Source of the DNA: Campylobacter concisus
GTDB taxonomy: Bacteria > Campylobacterota > Campylobacteria > Campylobacterales > Campylobacteraceae
Direction of reading: 5' to 3'
Length of the DNA stretch: 64,000 nucleotides
NCBI RefSeq assembly: GCF_003049705.1
Contig: NZ_PIRF01000002.1
Coordinates: 62,001-126,000 of the forward strand
Below, in pieces: positions 34,496-45,100 of this stretch (position 1 is its first letter; each line of letters begins with the position of its first letter). The notes under the pieces are model-generated. The model saw only the letters and a program-made list of their open reading frames with translations. It had not been told where the DNA came from and ran no database searches. Position numbers and translations under genes: made by a program.

Positions 34496-36358
34496 ATGAG
34501 TGAAAAATTTACCAGAAGAGAATTTCTACAAAGTGCCTGTATCAGCGTAGGTGCGCTAGCTACAACGGCTGGTGCGACCAACGTTTTTGCTGGCGAGTTG
34601 CCAAAGGGCAATGAAAATGGCTTACCATCTGTTGATGTGCTAATAATCGGCTCTGGTGGTGCTGGACTTCGTGCAGCAACAGCCGTTCGCAAGCAATATC
34701 CAAACTCAACCGTAGTTGTTGCTACAAAAATGATGCCATCTCGCAATGCGACCTGTATGGCGGAGGGCGGAATAAACGGCGTTACTGACTTTAGTAATGG
34801 TGATAGCTTCAAGCTTCACGCTTATGACACAGTTAAAGGTGCGGCTTATCTTGCCGATCAAGATGCAGTTGTGAAATTTTGCGAGGCAGCAGGTGCAGTC
34901 ATTCACGAGCTAGACCACAATGGCATGCTCTTTTCTCGTATAGACAATGGTGACGTGTCCCGTAAAGATAATGGTGATGTTGCGTTTCGCTTCATGGGTG
35001 GCGCTAGCAAAAAGCGCTGTAACTACGCAGCTGATAAAACTGGCCATATTTTGATGCACGCCTGTCTTGATGACGCTATCACGGCTGGCGTTAAATTTCT
35101 AATGGATCATGAGCTACTTGAGATCGGTCTTGAGGATGGCAAGGTTGAAGGCGTCGTTCTTCGCAACATCCAAGATGGTCAAATTTACCCAGTTCTATGC
35201 AAATCTCTTGTCATCGCAACTGGCGGATACACTAGAATTTTTTATAACCGCACATCAGTTCCATTTATAGCAACTGGTGATGGCATCGCTGCTGCGCTTA
35301 AAGCAGGTCTTGGTTTTGAAGACCCTGAGATGCTTCAGTTTCACCCAACTGGCGTTCAAAATGGCGGTACACTAATCACAGAAGCAGCCCGCGGTGAAGG
35401 TGGATACTTATTAAATAACAAGGGTGAGCGCTTTATGAAAAACTATCACGAAAAGATGGAGCTAGCTCCTCGTGACGTCGTCGCTCGTGCAATCGAGACA
35501 GAAATTCGCGAAGGCAGAGGCTTTGGCGAGGGTATGAGCGCTTACGTGCTTTGTGACGTTCGCCACCTTGGCAAAGATACTATTATGAAAAAGCTTCCAA
35601 AAATTCGCCACACAGCTATGCTTTTTCAAAATATCGATCTAATCGAGCAACCAGTGCCTATCCGCCCAACAGCTCACTACTCAATGGGTGGCATAGAGGT
35701 AGCTAAATTTGATGATATGAGCACAAAAATCCCTGGAATTTACGTAGGTGGCGAGGCTTCATGTGTATCTATCCACGGTGCAAACCGCCTTGGTGGAAAC
35801 AGCCTAACTGACGCAGTTGTAACTGGCGATCTAGCTGGCAAGGGTGCTGGTGCTTACGCTCAAAATGCAAAATTTGCAAGCGGAAAGAAAACTTCTGAGC
35901 TAGCAAAAATGTGGCAAGATAAATTTAAATCTATCGCAACAGGCGAGGGTGGTGTAAATGATATGTATGCACTTCGTGAAGAGCTTGGTAAAAACAACTG
36001 GGATCTAATGGGTATCTTTAGAACTGGCGCAAAACTTGATCAGCTCTCTAAAAATTTAGAAGCTATCCAAGCAAAATATGACACCCTCAAAGTGCCAAAT
36101 CAAAACCCAGTCATGAACACAGCATTTACTGACTATGTCGAGCTTGGCAACCTTATACTTCTTTCTCGTGCAGCATGTCTTGCAGCGCAAAATCGTCTTG
36201 AGAGCCGTGGTGCTCATACAAGAGAGGACTATCCAAAAAGAGATGATGTAAATTTCTTAAAACACAGCATAGTCACACTAAAAGACGGCAAGCTTGAACT
36301 TAGCTACAAAGATGTTGTGACAGGCATATTTTCACTTGACGGCAAGAAGCCAGAGTAA
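34496..36358 (+). CDS. mfrA: Periplasmic methylmenaquinol:fumarate reductase flavoprotein
   Basis: The 620-residue subunit is homologous to SdhA/FrdA but has an N-terminal Tat signal (TRREFLQSACISVGALA, about 6-22, to NVFAGELP), so it works in the periplasm; this feature separates MfrA from cytoplasmic FrdA. It has the FAD motif VLIIGSGGAGLRAATAV (about 48-64), MLQFHPTGVQNGG with active-site residues, RPTAHYSMGGIEV, and SIHGANRLGGNSLTDAVV near 425. In Wolinella and C. jejuni the homologue reduces fumarate and methacrylate-type substrates. It is first of three genes (mfrABE). Older annotations call it sdhA. Confidence 0.93.
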   Translation: MSEKFTRREFLQSACISVGALATTAGATNVFAGELPKGNENGLPSVDVLIIGSGGAGLRAATAVRKQYPNSTVVVATKMMPSRNATCMAEGGINGVTDFSNGDSFKLHAYDTVKGAAYLADQDAVVKFCEAAGAVIHELDHNGMLFSRIDNGDVSRKDNGDVAFRFMGGASKKRCNYAADKTGHILMHACLDDAITAGVKFLMDHELLEIGLEDGKVEGVVLRNIQDGQIYPVLCKSLVIATGGYTRIFYNRTSVPFIATGDGIAAALKAGLGFEDPEMLQFHPTGVQNGGTLITEAARGEGGYLLNNKGERFMKNYHEKMELAPRDVVARAIETEIREGRGFGEGMSAYVLCDVRHLGKDTIMKKLPKIRHTAMLFQNIDLIEQPVPIRPTAHYSMGGIEVAKFDDMSTKIPGIYVGGEASCVSIHGANRLGGNSLTDAVVTGDLAGKGAGAYAQNAKFASGKKTSELAKMWQDKFKSIATGEGGVNDMYALREELGKNNWDLMGIFRTGAKLDQLSKNLEAIQAKYDTLKVPNQNPVMNTAFTDYVELGNLILLSRAACLAAQNRLESRGAHTREDYPKRDDVNFLKHSIVTLKDGKLELSYKDVVTGIFSLDGKKPE

Positions 36359-36367
36359 GGAGCTAGG

Positions 36368-37333
36368 ATGAAAATTATTATCGACCGCTTTGACGGAACT
36401 AAAAAATATGAATCAACTTATGAGCTAACAAATGAAGAGATCAAAGGCAAAACTCTTTTAACAGTGCTTCTTGATATCAAACAAAAAAAGGATGCGACGT
36501 TAAATTTCACAGCATCTTGCCGCTCAGCGATATGTGGAGCATGTGCTGTTAGAGTAAATGGTCACTCGTATCTAGCTTGCGATACGAAGATGAACGAGCT
36601 TTTGGCTGAGTATGACAATCCAGAGAGTATAAGAATTTCTCCACTTGGAAATTTCAGGGTCATCTCTGATCTTATGGTGGACTGGGAGCCAAGTATCGAA
36701 AATTTACGCAAGATAAAGCCTAGCATTACTGCTAAGTCAGAATTTAGCGCAGAAAAAGGCTGTAAGCAAAGTCAAAAAGAGTATGAAAAAGTAGCGCTTG
36801 AATGGGACTGCATACTTTGCGGTGCGTGCGCTAGTGAGTGTAATAAACTTGAAGCTGATGCGAGCGATTATATGCAGCCATTTGTATTTGTGCATGCTTA
36901 TAGAGCGGCATTTGACTCACGTAGCAAAGATCCTATGCCGCATCTAAAACCAGCTATCGATAATGGCCTTTGGATGTGTGTAAAGTGTCAAGAGTGTGCT
37001 GACCGCTGTCCAAAAGGTATAAGCGCATGTAAAGATATAACTGATCTTCGCATTATGGCTATACAAAAAGGTTTTGATGATGGCATGGGACCAGATCACG
37101 CTGAGGCATTCTTAACTGATCTAGTTGATGGTTCAGGCAGACTAAATGAGATCAAGCTTGCACTTCGCTCTGAGGGAGTGTTTAGAAATATGGGCAAAAT
37201 GGATATCGCTGCAAATTTAATGCTTGCAGGTAAGATGAATCCGCTTCATATTTTCGGAGAAGAGGACATAGAAGGACATGATGATCTAGTAAAAATGATA
37301 AATGCGGCTCGCAAAGCTGCTAGTAAGGAGTAA
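36368..37333 (+). CDS. mfrB: Fumarate reductase iron-sulfur subunit
   Basis: MfrB (321 residues) relays electrons from MfrE to MfrA. The N-terminal 2Fe-2S domain has CRSAICGACAVRVNGHSYLAC (split here over about residues 55-75). The C-terminal domain has CILCGACASECNKLEAD and CVKCQECADRCPKGISAC for 4Fe-4S and 3Fe-4S clusters. It has no Tat signal of its own, so it would be carried by MfrA. It starts ten bases after mfrA, with AAGGAG in the gap. Confidence 0.92.
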   Translation: MKIIIDRFDGTKKYESTYELTNEEIKGKTLLTVLLDIKQKKDATLNFTASCRSAICGACAVRVNGHSYLACDTKMNELLAEYDNPESIRISPLGNFRVISDLMVDWEPSIENLRKIKPSITAKSEFSAEKGCKQSQKEYEKVALEWDCILCGACASECNKLEADASDYMQPFVFVHAYRAAFDSRSKDPMPHLKPAIDNGLWMCVKCQECADRCPKGISACKDITDLRIMAIQKGFDDGMGPDHAEAFLTDLVDGSGRLNEIKLALRSEGVFRNMGKMDIAANLMLAGKMNPLHIFGEEDIEGHDDLVKMINAARKAASKE

Positions 37334-37335
37334 CT

Positions 37336-38193
37336 ATGCAAAACGAATTCGCTTTTTTCCCAGGATGCGTACTCTCTCAAGCAGCTAAAGAGGCTAAGAT
37401 GTCGCTTGAGGCTATCGCTCCGATACTTGGCTGGAAGCTTCACGAAATAAAGGGCTGGAGCTGCTGTGGTGCCCAACAAGCACAAGACGTTGATCCTATC
37501 GCTACGCTTGTGGCAAATGCTAGAAATATAGCACTTGCAGAGCAGATGAATATGCCGATGCTTACTACATGCTCAACTTGTATGCTAACTCTAACAAGAG
37601 CTAAAACTACGCTTGATAAGGGTGCAAAGGACCGCATAAATACTTTCTTGGCTGAAGGTAATATGAAATATAATGGCTCAACCGAGATCACAAGCCTTCT
37701 TTGGGTGCTTTATCAAAACGTAGAAACGCTAAGAGCAAAGGTTGTTAAGCCACTTAGTGGGCTAAAAGTAGCGCTATTTTACGGCTGTCATAGCCTAAGA
37801 CCTGAAAAAGATCTTCATAACAGGGAAAGCTCAGTCAATCCAAAGAGCTTTGAAACTGTTGTAGGCGCACTTGGTGCTACTATCGTGCCATTTGAGAAAA
37901 GACTTGACTGCTGTGGTTTTCACGCTAGTTACCCAGCTGGCACATCTGTAAGAAAAATGTCAAGCCAGATCGTAAATAATGCCGATGAAAACGGCGCTGA
38001 CGTAGTTGTCACACCATGCCCACTTTGTCAAATGCAACTTGACATCTACCAAGAGAGATATCAAGATGAAAACCACTCAAATGTGAGAAAGCCTATCATT
38101 CACCTCTCTCAGCTTGTAGGTCTTGCACTTGGACTATCTGTTGAAGATCTTGGACTTGATCTAAATATCATCGACGCTACAAAGATGGCGTAA
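37336..38193 (+). CDS. mfrE: Fumarate reductase CCG-domain subunit
   Basis: MfrE (285 residues) is the SdhE/HdrB-like subunit with two cysteine-rich CCG domains: GWSCCGAQQAQDVD with TTCSTCMLTL, and RLDCCGFHASYPAG with TPCPLCQMQLD. Such domains bind unusual FeS clusters and replace a membrane cytochrome b as quinone-facing partner. It starts two bases after mfrB and is followed by a hairpin, closing the operon. Confidence 0.91.
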   Translation: MQNEFAFFPGCVLSQAAKEAKMSLEAIAPILGWKLHEIKGWSCCGAQQAQDVDPIATLVANARNIALAEQMNMPMLTTCSTCMLTLTRAKTTLDKGAKDRINTFLAEGNMKYNGSTEITSLLWVLYQNVETLRAKVVKPLSGLKVALFYGCHSLRPEKDLHNRESSVNPKSFETVVGALGATIVPFEKRLDCCGFHASYPAGTSVRKMSSQIVNNADENGADVVVTPCPLCQMQLDIYQERYQDENHSNVRKPIIHLSQLVGLALGLSVEDLGLDLNIIDATKMA

Positions 38194-38198
38194 ATTTA

Positions 38199-38220
38199 TC
38201 CCACGTCTTTTGGCGTGGGA
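38199..38220 (+). terminator. Hairpin after mfrABE
   Basis: TCCCACG (38199-38205) pairs with CGTGGGA (38214-38220), flanked by ATTTA and AATTC, six bases past the mfrE stop. The GC-rich stem stands out in AT-rich DNA; the T tract on the plus strand is weak. Confidence 0.6.
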
Positions 38221-38365
38221 AATTCTTAAAATTTATTTTTCTATTACAAACAAAGCAAATTTGGCATTTTATAAAAATTTTAATTTATTTTTTAATATAA
38301 AAATGGGTCAAAAATAATAAAATTTATTATGTAAATTCTTTTATTTATATAAAATATTTTTTAGC

Positions 38366-38371
38366 TATAAT
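38366..38371 (+). promoter_or_regulatory. -10 element of the adhesin promoter
   Basis: A perfect TATAAT follows AGC in a region with T-rich sequence upstream, as in Campylobacter sigma-70 promoters, which lack a strong -35. Transcription would start near 38378, giving a leader of about 40 nt to the ATG at 38419. Confidence 0.55.
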
Positions 38372-38418
38372 CGCGTGAAATTTTAAATGGATTGATTATT
38401 AAATTTAAAGGACTAAAT

Positions 38419-41400
38419 ATGCAAAACGTTGGTATAGTCGCAAAAATAAGTGGAAAAGTATTTGTAAAACGCAATGGAAAGTTGATCACACTAAAACAGG
38501 GAGATGAGATATTTTTAGGCGACGAGATCATAACACAAAGTAGTGGTGATACAGTCGTTATAAATTTCTATCACGCTTCGCCTATTGCACTACTTGAGCC
38601 CCAAACTATCGTCATCACAAAAGAGCTATCAAAAGCAAATTTTAATACGCAAGGCAGCGAAGCCCAGATAGAAGAAGATAAGAGAAATTTTCTTGTTGAG
38701 AATGAAGAAACAAAAAACAAAGGCGAAGACGACAGCTCTCATAACGCAAGTCATAGTTCTTATGGCTCAAACCACGGTAGTAGCTTTGCAAGCATAAATG
38801 GTTTAAATTTTGATACACAAGGTCATATCTCAAATATTATTAGTGTTGATGGTGGTGCGGTTGTACTGCCAGTCATATTAAAAGAGTCGGCATTGGCACA
38901 TAGGTCTATTAGCGGTGCGGTAGCAGCGGTAGAGCAAAAAGAGAGTATTCCAGTTATTACAGCACCAAGTGTTAGAATTTTAAAAGATATTGATAGCGAC
39001 GGCTATATAAATATTGCAGAAGCAGGTGGTGATCCAAACCATACAAGTATAGTGGTTGCTTTTAATAATGACTTCAAGCCAAATGATAAAGTGACATTAG
39101 AAGTCATAAACAACGGTGTAAAGACTATGCTTGTTTATAAAGTTGATCAAGCTGGTACAAGCGTGATAAATATAAATAATCCAAGTGAAATTTTACCTAT
39201 TTCGTCAAATGCTACAAAACCAGAGCAAAAAGAATTTATCATTCCAAGTGTCGCTGTCACTCCAAATGCTACATTTAGTGTAAATTCTAGTATCGCCCTG
39301 GCAAATGGCACTAGCTCATCTGTGGCAAATGTAGCCACAAGTGTTGACACTATTACTCCTGCTCTTGCTTTTACAAAGATAGTTTTGGGTAAAGATTTAA
39401 ACCGAGATGGCGTCATAGATGCAAGCGAAAATAGCTTTAATCCAGCAATTAGCACACCAAGTGATGATGCAAAGGTCATCTTATCGCCAAATATGAAAAT
39501 AGGTGACAAGATAAAACTAACTACCACTGATCCTGACGGAACTTTACATGAAAAAGTGCTGGTTAAAACATCAGGCAATATACTTGTAGATAAAGAGAGC
39601 GGCGAGAGCTATTCGCTTACAAGTGAAAGTGGTGGAAATGTCGGTTTTAACGTAGCAAATGCGGTTAAAATTTCATCTTCAACTCCAACAAATGTAAATA
39701 TCCAAATGATAAGTAAGTCGGGCAATCCAGGTGCAACTGAAACCATAACCATTGCAAACAATAACAACCCAATCGCTGTTTTTACGCTTGATGAGAATAA
39801 AGATGGCATGATAAATTTAGCCGAGCTCGCAAAAAGTGGTGGCATAGCCTTGATGATAGATATTTATGTGCCAAACAATGCTACGGCTGGCGACAAGATC
39901 CGTATCAAAGTTGATGATCCAGCTAGCACACCAACAAGCGTAACAAAGACATATACCATCTCATCTGACGGACTTACCGCTACGCTTGATGGTGGAACGG
40001 AGATTATCCCTATAGAAAATGGCAAGATAACAATTGCTGATCCAACAAACTCGAGCGATCCAAGCATAAAAAGACTAAGTACGACGATCATTGATGGTAC
40101 AACTGGCACACCAAAAGCTTCAAGCGTAAGTGAAATTTCAAGCGATACAGTTGCACCTATTAAGTCCCCACATGTACAGTTTGTAAAAGATAGCGATAAA
40201 GATGGTGTTCTAACCAGCAAGGAGGGTGGCTTTAGCCCTGATGGCGTAAAGACACCGATAAAGATAAAAATTCCAAACGATGCAAAAGATGGTGATAAAT
40301 TTGAGATAGATATCGCAGGAAGTGATGGTAAAACAGATAAAATCACTATTAAAATTTCTCAAAACGCATCTGGTGTATATAGTGCCACGAGAGATGATGG
40401 TGTGCCTATTAGTGTAAATAATGGCACTATAGAGACCACCACAAGGCTTTATGGGCTTACAACAAATTTTACAACTACATTTACTGACAAAGCTGGCAAT
40501 AAAGCGGCCCCAGTCACAGACAAGATAACTCTAGATAATAGTATAAAGGTGCAATTTGCAAGGGATAATGATGGTGATGGACTGATAGATAGTATTACAG
40601 CTCCTTCTGGCTCGTCATCGACTCAAAGCGATCTTGATATCTACCTACCTAATAATACAAAACCAGGAAGCAATATAAGTGTCACGATCTCGACTCCTAC
40701 TATACCATCTGTTACAACAACTGTCAAATATATCATAAGCGACGATGGGCTAACAGCCGTGCCAAGTGATGGCTCAGCACCACTTCCAATAGCTGGTGGT
40801 AAATTTAGTATACCAGACGTTCCTATTTCTATGGATCATTCTACGCCGGTTAGAGCGACTATCACAACACCTGGCGAGGCTACGACGACTGATGGTATCC
40901 GCGGTAGATTATTTGACTTTGGAATTTTAGAGTATATTGACGATGTAAAGCTTGCTACGCAGATAGATGGAGGAGTTATAAATATCGCAAAATACTTAAG
41001 GGCAGGAGATAATGAAAAAGTTATTCAGAAAAATAACTTTGATAATGAGAGCAAAACTATAAAAGAGTACAATATTTCGCTTACTAACGATGAGCAGCCA
41101 AATATAGTCTTTGGTGTAGACCGTGCTCCTGGAACCAAGCTTCGTTTAGCTCTTGAAGATAATCTTGGTAATGCTAAAATTTTACCAAACGGACAAAACT
41201 ATATAGACCTAGTTGTAGGTGCGGACAAGCGTGTAAATATGGACTTTGAAGCGCTTGGGATAAAGCTAGATGAAAGATACTCAAATATTAGAGCGACTGT
41301 TTTAAAAAGTGATGAAACAAAAGATGATGATCTCTTGGTTCGAGTCGATCTTGATGCTACTCCAGATGCGATAGGAACACCAAATGCCACGTCTAATGTT

Positions 41401-43125
41401 ACTAGTGTAGATATTTCAGGCAGTATCGGAACCGACTCAAATGGCAATAACACTCTTAATAAAAATACCATAAATAAAGTTGATCTTTATGATTTGCTAA
41501 ATTCTGTTCACAAAAGCTCGTCTCTTGATAATACACATAGCTATTCTGAAAATTTTGCCCTATCAGCCAATAGCACTGGGGCAAATTTTATGATAAAAAA
41601 TTCTGACGCCGCAGGAAACGTATCTATTAGCACTGTTACATTTATTGGCAACAGCGGTCTTGATGCTGATATGTGGTTTTACAACTACGTAGATCCGTCA
41701 TGGAGAGCTAGAGTTGGTAATAATTCTGGTGTTTATAGTACGCGAGGAGGTAAGTCTATTTATAAAGACTATATGGAAATTTATTCCCCAAGTGCCTCTA
41801 CTACCTATGATGTTGTGCAGTTTGCTTCAGGAACACACTATAAGACTTTGTCTAATCAAGGAAATATGCATGCAGAGGATTTAGCTAGAGTTGGTAGACA
41901 CGGAGATAGTGCCTTATACGATGCGTCTAATCCATATGCACCAAAGAAATTTAGAAATGGCGTCGATACTGCTGCTGGTACTGGTGATAATATAGGCTTT
42001 GCAAATGGTGTTTTAAAAGGTAGACCCGGCAACTATACTCTTGGTGAGTCAAATCCTGTTGGTTCTGATCTTGTTATGAAGATGAATGGCTGGATATATG
42101 TAAGTGCACCTGGAATATACTCTGTAAGAGCAGCATACTTACATAACTATGCAGAGCTTACTATAAATGGAACGACACAAAAATTTGGAAGTCCAACAAC
42201 ATATATAAACCCAGCTACCGAAGCATCATATGGTAAAAATGGCCAGTGGTGGAGTAGGGATTTTACATTTGATAAAGCTGGTTTTTATAAACTTGATATG
42301 GAGTATATGGACGGAACTGGTGAGATGAACTTATCTTTATATATGCTTCCAAAAAGTGTAGCAAACACTTATGGCCCTCAAGATCCATATCCTTCATCTA
42401 TGCTAGTTGGAGCACAAGGTAGCGGCACGCATCTCTTTAGTAATAATTACGTTGAAGCACTTATTCAAAATGGACATTTAAAAAAGATAGGGACTACAAA
42501 TTCTTACGAGCTAAGTGACGCTAGTAAATACGGCGAATCAAATTTTGGCGATCTAGTATATCTAAGACAAGAGGGTGATATAAAAGGTGGCAACCTAGAC
42601 GATGCTTTTGTTTATAGTAAGGGTAGAATGATAGATGGCAGAGGCGGCGTGGACACTCTGATAGTTATTGATGATGTGGATTTTTCAAATTTAGATAACG
42701 TTAAAAAGATAAATAACTTTGAAAAGATCCAGCTAGGAAGTGCCGATCAGGCGGTATCTATAAAATTTAGCCCAGATGGTGTCTTTGATATTATTGATAG
42801 CAGAAACACAAGGGATGCAAGCAATAGTGCAGCTAGTGAGAGTGTAAATACAGTGTTAAAAGTCATAGGCGATAGCAAAGACCTAGTACAGCTCACACAT
42901 GACTTTGTAAAAGCTACAAAAGCTGATGTTGCTACGCTAAATAGAAAACATAGTGTTGTAGGTGACATATATAACAAAGTAGATGTCACAAGCGAGGGTG
43001 ACGCAGTAAATCAAGTCTATAAAGCGACATTTAATCGCCAAGAAACTATCAATGGAAATACAATAAACACAAGACACACTGTTTTTCTTGAGATCCAAGA
43101 TGGTGTACAGGTCGATCTATTATAG
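38419..43125 (+). CDS. Large repeat adhesin, type I-secreted (LapA/RTX-adhesin class)
   Basis: A 1,568-residue acidic protein without a signal peptide. Residues about 1-75 (VGIVAKISGKVFVKRNGKLI, then DEIFLGDEIITQSSG) match the retention module that holds LapA-type adhesins in the outer membrane. A serine/histidine-rich linker follows. Five degenerate repeats of 126-135 residues start near 184, 317, 452, 583 and 709, each opened by a calcium-loop sequence (DIDSDG, DLNRDG, DENKDG, DSDKDG, DNDGDG). Residues about 1080-1307 form a PA14/GLEYA-like module. The C-terminus has one RTX-like GRGGVDTL and no stop-transfer segment. The ATG at 38419 has AAAGGA upstream. No type I secretion genes are nearby. 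Confidence 0.8.
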   Translation: MQNVGIVAKISGKVFVKRNGKLITLKQGDEIFLGDEIITQSSGDTVVINFYHASPIALLEPQTIVITKELSKANFNTQGSEAQIEEDKRNFLVENEETKNKGEDDSSHNASHSSYGSNHGSSFASINGLNFDTQGHISNIISVDGGAVVLPVILKESALAHRSISGAVAAVEQKESIPVITAPSVRILKDIDSDGYINIAEAGGDPNHTSIVVAFNNDFKPNDKVTLEVINNGVKTMLVYKVDQAGTSVININNPSEILPISSNATKPEQKEFIIPSVAVTPNATFSVNSSIALANGTSSSVANVATSVDTITPALAFTKIVLGKDLNRDGVIDASENSFNPAISTPSDDAKVILSPNMKIGDKIKLTTTDPDGTLHEKVLVKTSGNILVDKESGESYSLTSESGGNVGFNVANAVKISSSTPTNVNIQMISKSGNPGATETITIANNNNPIAVFTLDENKDGMINLAELAKSGGIALMIDIYVPNNATAGDKIRIKVDDPASTPTSVTKTYTISSDGLTATLDGGTEIIPIENGKITIADPTNSSDPSIKRLSTTIIDGTTGTPKASSVSEISSDTVAPIKSPHVQFVKDSDKDGVLTSKEGGFSPDGVKTPIKIKIPNDAKDGDKFEIDIAGSDGKTDKITIKISQNASGVYSATRDDGVPISVNNGTIETTTRLYGLTTNFTTTFTDKAGNKAAPVTDKITLDNSIKVQFARDNDGDGLIDSITAPSGSSSTQSDLDIYLPNNTKPGSNISVTISTPTIPSVTTTVKYIISDDGLTAVPSDGSAPLPIAGGKFSIPDVPISMDHSTPVRATITTPGEATTTDGIRGRLFDFGILEYIDDVKLATQIDGGVINIAKYLRAGDNEKVIQKNNFDNESKTIKEYNISLTNDEQPNIVFGVDRAPGTKLRLALEDNLGNAKILPNGQNYIDLVVGADKRVNMDFEALGIKLDERYSNIRATVLKSDETKDDDLLVRVDLDATPDAIGTPNATSNVTSVDISGSIGTDSNGNNTLNKNTINKVDLYDLLNSVHKSSSLDNTHSYSENFALSANSTGANFMIKNSDAAGNVSISTVTFIGNSGLDADMWFYNYVDPSWRARVGNNSGVYSTRGGKSIYKDYMEIYSPSASTTYDVVQFASGTHYKTLSNQGNMHAEDLARVGRHGDSALYDASNPYAPKKFRNGVDTAAGTGDNIGFANGVLKGRPGNYTLGESNPVGSDLVMKMNGWIYVSAPGIYSVRAAYLHNYAELTINGTTQKFGSPTTYINPATEASYGKNGQWWSRDFTFDKAGFYKLDMEYMDGTGEMNLSLYMLPKSVANTYGPQDPYPSSMLVGAQGSGTHLFSNNYVEALIQNGHLKKIGTTNSYELSDASKYGESNFGDLVYLRQEGDIKGGNLDDAFVYSKGRMIDGRGGVDTLIVIDDVDFSNLDNVKKINNFEKIQLGSADQAVSIKFSPDGVFDIIDSRNTRDASNSAASESVNTVLKVIGDSKDLVQLTHDFVKATKADVATLNRKHSVVGDIYNKVDVTSEGDAVNQVYKATFNRQETINGNTINTRHTVFLEIQDGVQVDLL

Positions 43126-43150
43126 AAATTTAAATTTTATAAAGAAGAGT

Positions 43151-43176
43151 AAAGCCCAAAATTTCTCTTGGGCTTT
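43151..43176. terminator. Bidirectional terminator between adhesin and htpG
   Basis: AAAGCCCAA (43151-43159) pairs perfectly with TTGGGCTTT (43168-43176), extended by weaker pairing (ATAAAG-type flanks). It lies between two convergent genes, six bases from the htpG stop. Confidence 0.75.
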
Positions 43177-43182
43177 ATAAAT

Positions 43183-45039
43183 TTAGATAGCTTTTAACAT
43201 GACTTTCGTTAATAGCTCTGAAAATTTAGCAGGATTTTCTAGGCTCATGCCCTCATTTAGCCTTGCCATATCAAGAAGTAAAGGCGCGATGTCATAAACC
43301 ATCGCCTCATTTTTCTCAAGTTTTGCAAAGATTTCATGATCAGCGTTGATCTCCAAGATCGGTTTAACTTTTGGAGCATTTACGCCTTGTCCCATTTGTT
43401 TTAGCATCTCTTGCATAGCGTAATCAGGATCGTTTTTATCGTAAATTAGCACCGCAGCCGAGCTTGAGAGTCTTGAGCTTAGTCTTACATCTTTGACTTC
43501 ATCTTTTAAAATTTCTTTCATTTTAACAAGCGTGTTTGCAACCTTGCTCTCATCGACCTTCTCACCGCTTTTGATCTCATCATTTATATCAGCGTGTGAG
43601 ACTGATTTTAGAGGTGTTTTGTCAAATTCATTGACCATTGGCATAACGATCGTATCGATCTCTTCATCCATAATAAGAACCTCAATATCATTTTTCTTAA
43701 AACTCTCAAGAAGCGGAGAATTTCTTAGCATATTTTCATTGTTGCCGCTGATGTAGTAGATCGACTTTTGATCCTCTTTCATCGCTTCTTTGTACTCTTT
43801 TAGGCTGATAAGTCCGTCTCTTTTTGAACTTTTAAATAGGCAAAGATCTAAAATTTGCTCTTTTTCAGCGTTAAATCCATAAAGCCCCTCTTTTAAAACC
43901 TTGCCAAATAGTTTGTAAAATTTTATGTATTTTTCGCGGTCGTTATCTTTTAACTTTGCAAGCTCGCTTAAGATTTTTTTCACGCTTTGCTCTTTGACAC
44001 TTCGCATGATCGCATTTTCTTGTAAAATTTCGCGGCTAACATTTAGTGGCAAGTCCTCAACATCAATGATACCCTTGATAAATCTTAAATATGGCGGCAA
44101 GAGTTCTTTTGCATCATCTGTGATGAAAACTCTTTTCACATAGAGCTTCACGCCACTTTGGTAATCAACTCTAAATAGATCAAATGGCTCGGTGCTTGGC
44201 GCATAAAATAGAGTTGAGTACTCGATCTTACCCTCAGCTTTTGTGTGGATGTAAAGGAGCGGGTCGCTGCTATCGTGAGAAATTTGCTTATAAAAGTCGT
44301 TATAATCTTGCTCTTTAAGGCTAGCTTTGTTTAGCCTCCAAAGCGCATTTGCCTTGTTTATTTGCTCATTTTTAGTCTCATATGTGCCTTCTTTTTCGCC
44401 TTCTTTTGGAGCGACATAGCTTTGTTTATCCATAAATATAGGATAAGGAATGTGATTTGAATACTTCTTGACTATCTCTTCGATACGCCAAGAATTTGCA
44501 AACTCATCGTCATTTAAATGTAAGATGATGTCCGTTCCAAAGCTATCTTTTTGGGTGTCTTCGATCTCATAGCTTTTTGCATCAGATGTCCATTTATAGG
44601 CTTTGTCGCTAAGTGCTCGTTTGCTTATGACCTCGATCTTGTTTGCCACCATAAATGCTGAGTAAAAGCCAACACCAAACTGACCGATCAGCGAGCTATC
44701 TTTTTTGGCATTGCCGCTTAAATTTTTCATAAAACCTTTTGTGCCACTTCTTGCTATCGTGCCTAAATTTGCGATAAGCTCGTCTTTATCCATGCCGATA
44801 CCATTGTCGCTGATGGTTAAAGTCTTAGCCTTATCATCTACTTTGATGTCGATCCTTGGAGTGTAGCTTAAGCTTTTATACTTTTCATCAGTTAAGCAAA
44901 GATAGTTTAGCTTGTCAAGAGCGTCATTTGAGTTTGAGATGAGCTCTCTTAAAAATATCTCTTTATTTGAGTAAAGAGAGTGGATCATCAAATTTAAAAG
45001 GTCATTGACCTCGGTTTGAAATTCAAATTTATCTGCCAT
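43183..45039 (-). CDS. htpG: Chaperone HtpG (Hsp90)
   Basis: HtpG is the cytoplasmic Hsp90 chaperone. The 618-residue protein begins [20 protein letters not shown] and has the GHKL ATP site: [39 protein letters not shown] and [14 protein letters not shown]. The middle domain has [15 protein letters not shown] with the catalytic arginine region, followed by the C-terminal dimerisation domain. ATG at 45039 with AAGGAAAG upstream. Confidence 0.97.
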   Translation of the reverse strand: MADKFEFQTEVNDLLNLMIHSLYSNKEIFLRELISNSNDALDKLNYLCLTDEKYKSLSYTPRIDIKVDDKAKTLTISDNGIGMDKDELIANLGTIARSGTKGFMKNLSGNAKKDSSLIGQFGVGFYSAFMVANKIEVISKRALSDKAYKWTSDAKSYEIEDTQKDSFGTDIILHLNDDEFANSWRIEEIVKKYSNHIPYPIFMDKQSYVAPKEGEKEGTYETKNEQINKANALWRLNKASLKEQDYNDFYKQISHDSSDPLLYIHTKAEGKIEYSTLFYAPSTEPFDLFRVDYQSGVKLYVKRVFITDDAKELLPPYLRFIKGIIDVEDLPLNVSREILQENAIMRSVKEQSVKKILSELAKLKDNDREKYIKFYKLFGKVLKEGLYGFNAEKEQILDLCLFKSSKRDGLISLKEYKEAMKEDQKSIYYISGNNENMLRNSPLLESFKKNDIEVLIMDEEIDTIVMPMVNEFDKTPLKSVSHADINDEIKSGEKVDESKVANTLVKMKEILKDEVKDVRLSSRLSSSAAVLIYDKNDPDYAMQEMLKQMGQGVNAPKVKPILEINADHEIFAKLEKNEAMVYDIAPLLLDMARLNEGMSLENPAKFSELLTKVMLKAI

Positions 45040-45100
45040 TTTTCTTTCCTTGTTTTAAAATTTTTGGCAGATTATAACACAAAGTGATAAAAATATACTT

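Noticed and set aside
39147-40346. Long minus-strand open frames opposite the adhesin and other large genes
   Set aside because: They are shadows of strongly coding plus-strand sequence with low-complexity serine/phenylalanine content and no ribosome sites.
42600-42680. RTX nonapeptide array in the adhesin
   Set aside because: Only one GRGGVDTL-like unit is present; this is a single RTX-like turn, so I did not call an RTX repeat array.
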